Assembly: GCA_946413885.1 (NCBI GenBank)
Contig: CAMKMK010000110.1
Span: 1 to 7,876 of the forward strand
Direction: 5' to 3'
DNA from: an uncultured Prevotellaceae bacterium
Lineage (GTDB): Bacteria > Bacteroidota > Bacteroidia > Bacteroidales > Bacteroidaceae
Length of the DNA: 7,876 nucleotides
Under the pieces are notes generated by a model. It was not told the origin of the DNA, made no database searches, and saw only the letters and a list, made by a program, of their open reading frames with translations. Positions 5,602 to 7,876 of the stretch are shown here, one piece after another (position 1 is the stretch's first letter; each line of letters opens with the position of its first letter). The position numbers and the translations under genes are program-made.

Positions 5602-6447
5602 ATGACTCAAGCCACATCCAACAAAAACACTCAGAATCCTCAATCAAGAGAAGAAGAAAGAAAGACCACGGGTTGGGCCTCTCGACTCATCACGTTCTTC
5701 TATCGCCTCTACCAGATTGTCATTGCTGCCCCAATCCTGCTGATTTGCACCATCTTGTGTGCCGTGGTCACCATCATTGGTTCAGCCATTGGAGGCGCGC
5801 ATTTCTGGGGCTACTATCCAGCCATGATTTGGAGCCGGCTGATGTGTTGGGTCATGCTTCTGCCTGTTCGCGTGGAGGGCGACGAATTGGTGGACAGGAA
5901 GACTTCCTATGTCTTTGTCGCCAATCATCAGGGTCCCTACGACATTTTCCTCATCTACGGCTTTCTGGGGCGAAATTTCAAGTGGATGATGAAGAAGTCG
6001 CTGTTGGATATCCCCCTGGTGGGGCGTGCTTGCCAGAGTGCAGGACATATTTCCGTTGACAAGAGTGGTCCCAAGGCCATTCAGCATACCTACGAACAGG
6101 GACGACAGGTTCTTCGCAATGGTATTTCCCTCATGGTTTTTCCTGAAGGAAGCCGCACCTTTACGGGTCACATGGGATTCTTCCGCAGGGGAGCCTTCCA
6201 GTTGGCTGACGAGCTACAGCTTCCTGTGGTGCCTGTAACCATTGATGGCAGTTTCGATGTGCTGTCCCGCCAGCGTGGCTTCAATTTCCTAAACTGGCAT
6301 CCCTTGCGACTAGTGATCCACGAGCCGCTCCTTCCTGAGGCAGACGGACCAGAGGAAGTGAAGCGATTCATGCAAGCCAGTTACGACATCATCATGAAGG
6401 ACCTTCCTGAGAAATATCAAGGTATGGTGGAGAACCCTGACCAATGA
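5602..6447 (+). CDS. plsC: 1-acyl-glycerol-3-phosphate acyltransferase (PlsC family)
   Basis: Transfers an acyl chain to lysophosphatidic acid to give phosphatidic acid, the precursor of all membrane phospholipids, at the inner membrane. The 281-residue product has a polar N-terminus of about 25 residues, a long hydrophobic stretch at about 29-65, and the acyltransferase motifs in order: NHQGPYD, with the HX4D pair H109 and D114; a basic segment KWMMKKSLLDIPLVGR at 127-142; FPEGSRT at 180-186, which binds the glycerol phosphate; and LPVVPVTIDGS at 207-217. Bacteroidetes carry several paralogues of this family, some acylating amino-lipids or other acceptors, so the acceptor is not certain. It sits 18 nt after the lipoprotein gene and its stop overlaps the next start by 4 nt, placing it in a three-gene unit. 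Confidence 0.92.
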   Translation: MTQATSNKNTQNPQSREEERKTTGWASRLITFFYRLYQIVIAAPILLICTILCAVVTIIGSAIGGAHFWGYYPAMIWSRLMCWVMLLPVRVEGDELVDRKTSYVFVANHQGPYDIFLIYGFLGRNFKWMMKKSLLDIPLVGRACQSAGHISVDKSGPKAIQHTYEQGRQVLRNGISLMVFPEGSRTFTGHMGFFRRGAFQLADELQLPVVPVTIDGSFDVLSRQRGFNFLNWHPLRLVIHEPLLPEADGPEEVKRFMQASYDIIMKDLPEKYQGMVENPDQ

Positions 6448-7331
6448 TCCATACTCAACATTATCATATCCGCGATGTGGCTGGTTACATCAACTGGCTG
6501 TACTTCTTCCATGCATGGGGTTTCCCTACTCGTTATGCAAGCATCGCTCGAGTGCATGCGTGTCAGTCGTGTTGGCAGAACTGGACGAAATCTTTTCCTC
6601 AGGCAGAACAAACTCGTGCTGAGGAGGCTGTACGAATTTTCGAGGATGCCTCAGAACTGCTTGACCAACTCGACGAGACAGGTCGCGAGACACACTTTCG
6701 CGTGGCACTTTTGCAGGCAAATTCAGATGGCGACGACATCGTCCTTCCTGATGGGATGGTCCTTCCCCTGTTACGCCAGCAAAAGAGTGCGGATTCCTGC
6801 CTGTGCCTGTCAGATTTTATCCGTCCCGCCTCGCAAGGCATTCCTGATCAGATAGGGCTTTTTGTGAGCACAGTGGACAATGAGGTGGAGGAACTCTTTC
6901 TCAAGGATGATTATCGCCATCTTCTTTGTCAAACGCTGGCTGACCGTTTGGCAGAGGCAACAGCTGAGTGCGGACACCTGATGGTAAGGCGTGAACTGTG
7001 GGGATATGCGCCTGATGAACATCTTTCGATAGAGGAACTCTTTCAGGAGCGATACGTGGGAAAACGGCCTGCAGTAGGATATCCCAGCCTGCCTGACCAG
7101 AGCATCAATTTCATCCTTTCTGACATCCTGGACTTTCCCTCTTTGGGTGTTTCTCTGACAGAGAATGGAGCCATGCTGCCTCATGCTACCACAAGCGGTC
7201 TGATCCTTTCCCATCCTGCGACCTGCCATTTCTCAGTGGGGCGGATAGGACGTGATCAGCTACAGGACTATGCACGTCGACGTGGTGTCAGTATCGAGTG
7301 GATCAAACCTTTCCTGCCAAATGTGGAATAG
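6444..7331 (+). CDS. Stand-alone methionine synthase (MetH) activation domain protein
   Basis: The 295-residue product matches the AdoMet-binding reactivation domain that forms the C-terminus of cobalamin-dependent methionine synthase. That domain re-methylates inactive cob(II)alamin using AdoMet and a flavodoxin-type electron donor. Landmarks align in order: GYINWLYFFHAWG (14-26), GDD (96-98), DFIRPAS (124-130), IGLFVST, LADRLAEATAE, WGYAPDE (186-192), the signature RPAVGYP (208-214), LTENGAMLPHATTSG (238-252), SHP, and DYARRRG. No cobalamin, pterin or homocysteine domain precedes it, so it must act in trans on a MetH encoded elsewhere, if it is active. Some positions I recall as AdoMet contacts in E. 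coli MetH differ: the Asp of IDW is N17 and the Tyr of GWYFSHP is I254. Its ATG overlaps the plsC stop by 4 nt. Domain identity is firm; activity is less so. Confidence 0.88.
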   Translation: MIHTQHYHIRDVAGYINWLYFFHAWGFPTRYASIARVHACQSCWQNWTKSFPQAEQTRAEEAVRIFEDASELLDQLDETGRETHFRVALLQANSDGDDIVLPDGMVLPLLRQQKSADSCLCLSDFIRPASQGIPDQIGLFVSTVDNEVEELFLKDDYRHLLCQTLADRLAEATAECGHLMVRRELWGYAPDEHLSIEELFQERYVGKRPAVGYPSLPDQSINFILSDILDFPSLGVSLTENGAMLPHATTSGLILSHPATCHFSVGRIGRDQLQDYARRRGVSIEWIKPFLPNVE

Positions 7332-7378
7332 GCTTCTTCTCTTTGTGTTTTTCCTCGTATCCTTTTGCTGTCCCTTCC

Positions 7379-7876
7379 TCACATTCTGAAGAGAACGGGA
7401 GCACCATGTACTTCCAAATTCACTTTCTTGCCATCCCAGACTTGGTTGCCATTTACCCAAGTGGAGATGACGAACCAATGGAACTCATCACCCATGCGTG
7501 GACTCCAGCCACATCGGCTTTGGATACATTGTGGATCGACAGTCCAGGTTGATTCGCTTCTGCGCAGGAGTACAAGGTCAGCCCAATAACCTTTGCGGAT
7601 GAAACCTCGCTGGCTGACTTGAAAAAGTTCTGCTGGATGATGACACATGAGCTGCACCATTCGTTCCAAGCTGAGCACGCCTTCATCAACCAGTTGAAGC
7701 ATGCTGACCAAACTGAATTGCACCATAGGCATACCGCTCATAGCTCGACGGGCACCTCCTTCCTTCTCACTAAGCAAATGGGGGGCATGATCTGTGGCCA
7801 CACATCGGATACGGCCATCGCTGAGGGCGTGCCGCAGGGTTTCACGGTCGGCTGCAGACTTGATGGCTGGATTGCA
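7379..7876 (-). CDS. pyrC: Dihydroorotase, C-terminal part (5' end beyond window)
   Basis: Interconverts carbamoyl aspartate and dihydroorotate in de novo pyrimidine synthesis. The frame is open to the right edge, so only the last 165 residues are visible and the start is missing. They begin CNPAIKSAADRETLRHAL, the substrate-binding Asn region, followed by the catalytic TDHAPH (residues 28-33 of the fragment), EKEGG, MPMVQFSL, RGFIRKGYWADLVLL, and a C-terminal SRCGWSPRMGDEFHW with a VNGNQVWDG strand. The late ADLVLL and VNG elements are typical of amidohydrolases that fold the N- and C-terminal ends into one small domain. Allantoinase and hydantoinase are relatives, but TDHAPH with CNPAIK and CGWSP reads as the Bacteroidetes dihydroorotase. 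The gene converges with the MetH activation gene across 47 bases, in which I see no hairpin terminator. Confidence 0.9.
   Translation of the reverse strand, partial: CNPAIKSAADRETLRHALSDGRIRCVATDHAPHLLSEKEGGARRAMSGMPMVQFSLVSMLQLVDEGVLSLERMVQLMCHHPAELFQVSQRGFIRKGYWADLVLLRRSESTWTVDPQCIQSRCGWSPRMGDEFHWFVISTWVNGNQVWDGKKVNLEVHGAPVLFRM

Noticed and set aside
7332..7378. Terminator between the MetH-activation and dihydroorotase genes
   Set aside because: The 47 bases are pyrimidine-rich on the plus strand, but I could find no stem of useful length in either direction.

Overview
The window looks like ordinary chromosome from a Bacteroidales bacterium, most likely Prevotellaceae or a close relative. 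The grounds are several TAnnTTTG promoter -7 elements, weak or absent Shine-Dalgarno sequences, a lipoprotein with a DUF4369-type domain, and a DnaX, DivIC and dihydroorotase that read like Bacteroidetes proteins. Species assignment is inference. I see no phage, insertion sequence, CRISPR array, tRNA or rRNA.

Layout, left to right. (1) 81-1887, plus strand: a secreted glycerophosphodiester phosphodiesterase, then 43 nt later a predicted lipoprotein carrying a eukaryotic-phosphomannomutase-like HAD phosphatase fold; both are predicted to act outside the cytoplasm. (2) 1888-2058: a convergent intergenic stretch with an imperfect hairpin, a doubtful 23-codon ORF and a weak terminator for the gene on the other strand. 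(3) 2059-3837, minus strand: dnaX, the DNA polymerase III gamma/tau subunit. (4) 3838-3945: a divergent control region with a -7 element for each direction and a 14-bp palindrome between them. (5) 3946-4799, plus strand: a DivIC/FtsB-like division protein with a long acidic tail, overlapping by 4 nt a small four-helix membrane protein. (6) 4870-7331, plus strand: after its own promoter, a short DUF4369-like lipoprotein, a PlsC-type acyltransferase, and a stand-alone MetH activation domain whose start overlaps the plsC stop. (7) 7379-7876, minus strand: the C-terminal part of a dihydroorotase running off the right edge.

The genes are mostly housekeeping: replication, division, phospholipid synthesis and turnover, pyrimidine synthesis and B12-dependent methionine synthesis. 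I did not find a clear undescribed multigene system. The points most worth a second look are the lipid-anchored phosphomannomutase-like protein beside a secreted phosphodiesterase, the free-standing and diverged MetH reactivation domain coupled to plsC, the 22-nt frame-changing tandem repeat in the divIC tail, and a DUF4369-like lipoprotein that stops where a thioredoxin domain would usually begin.
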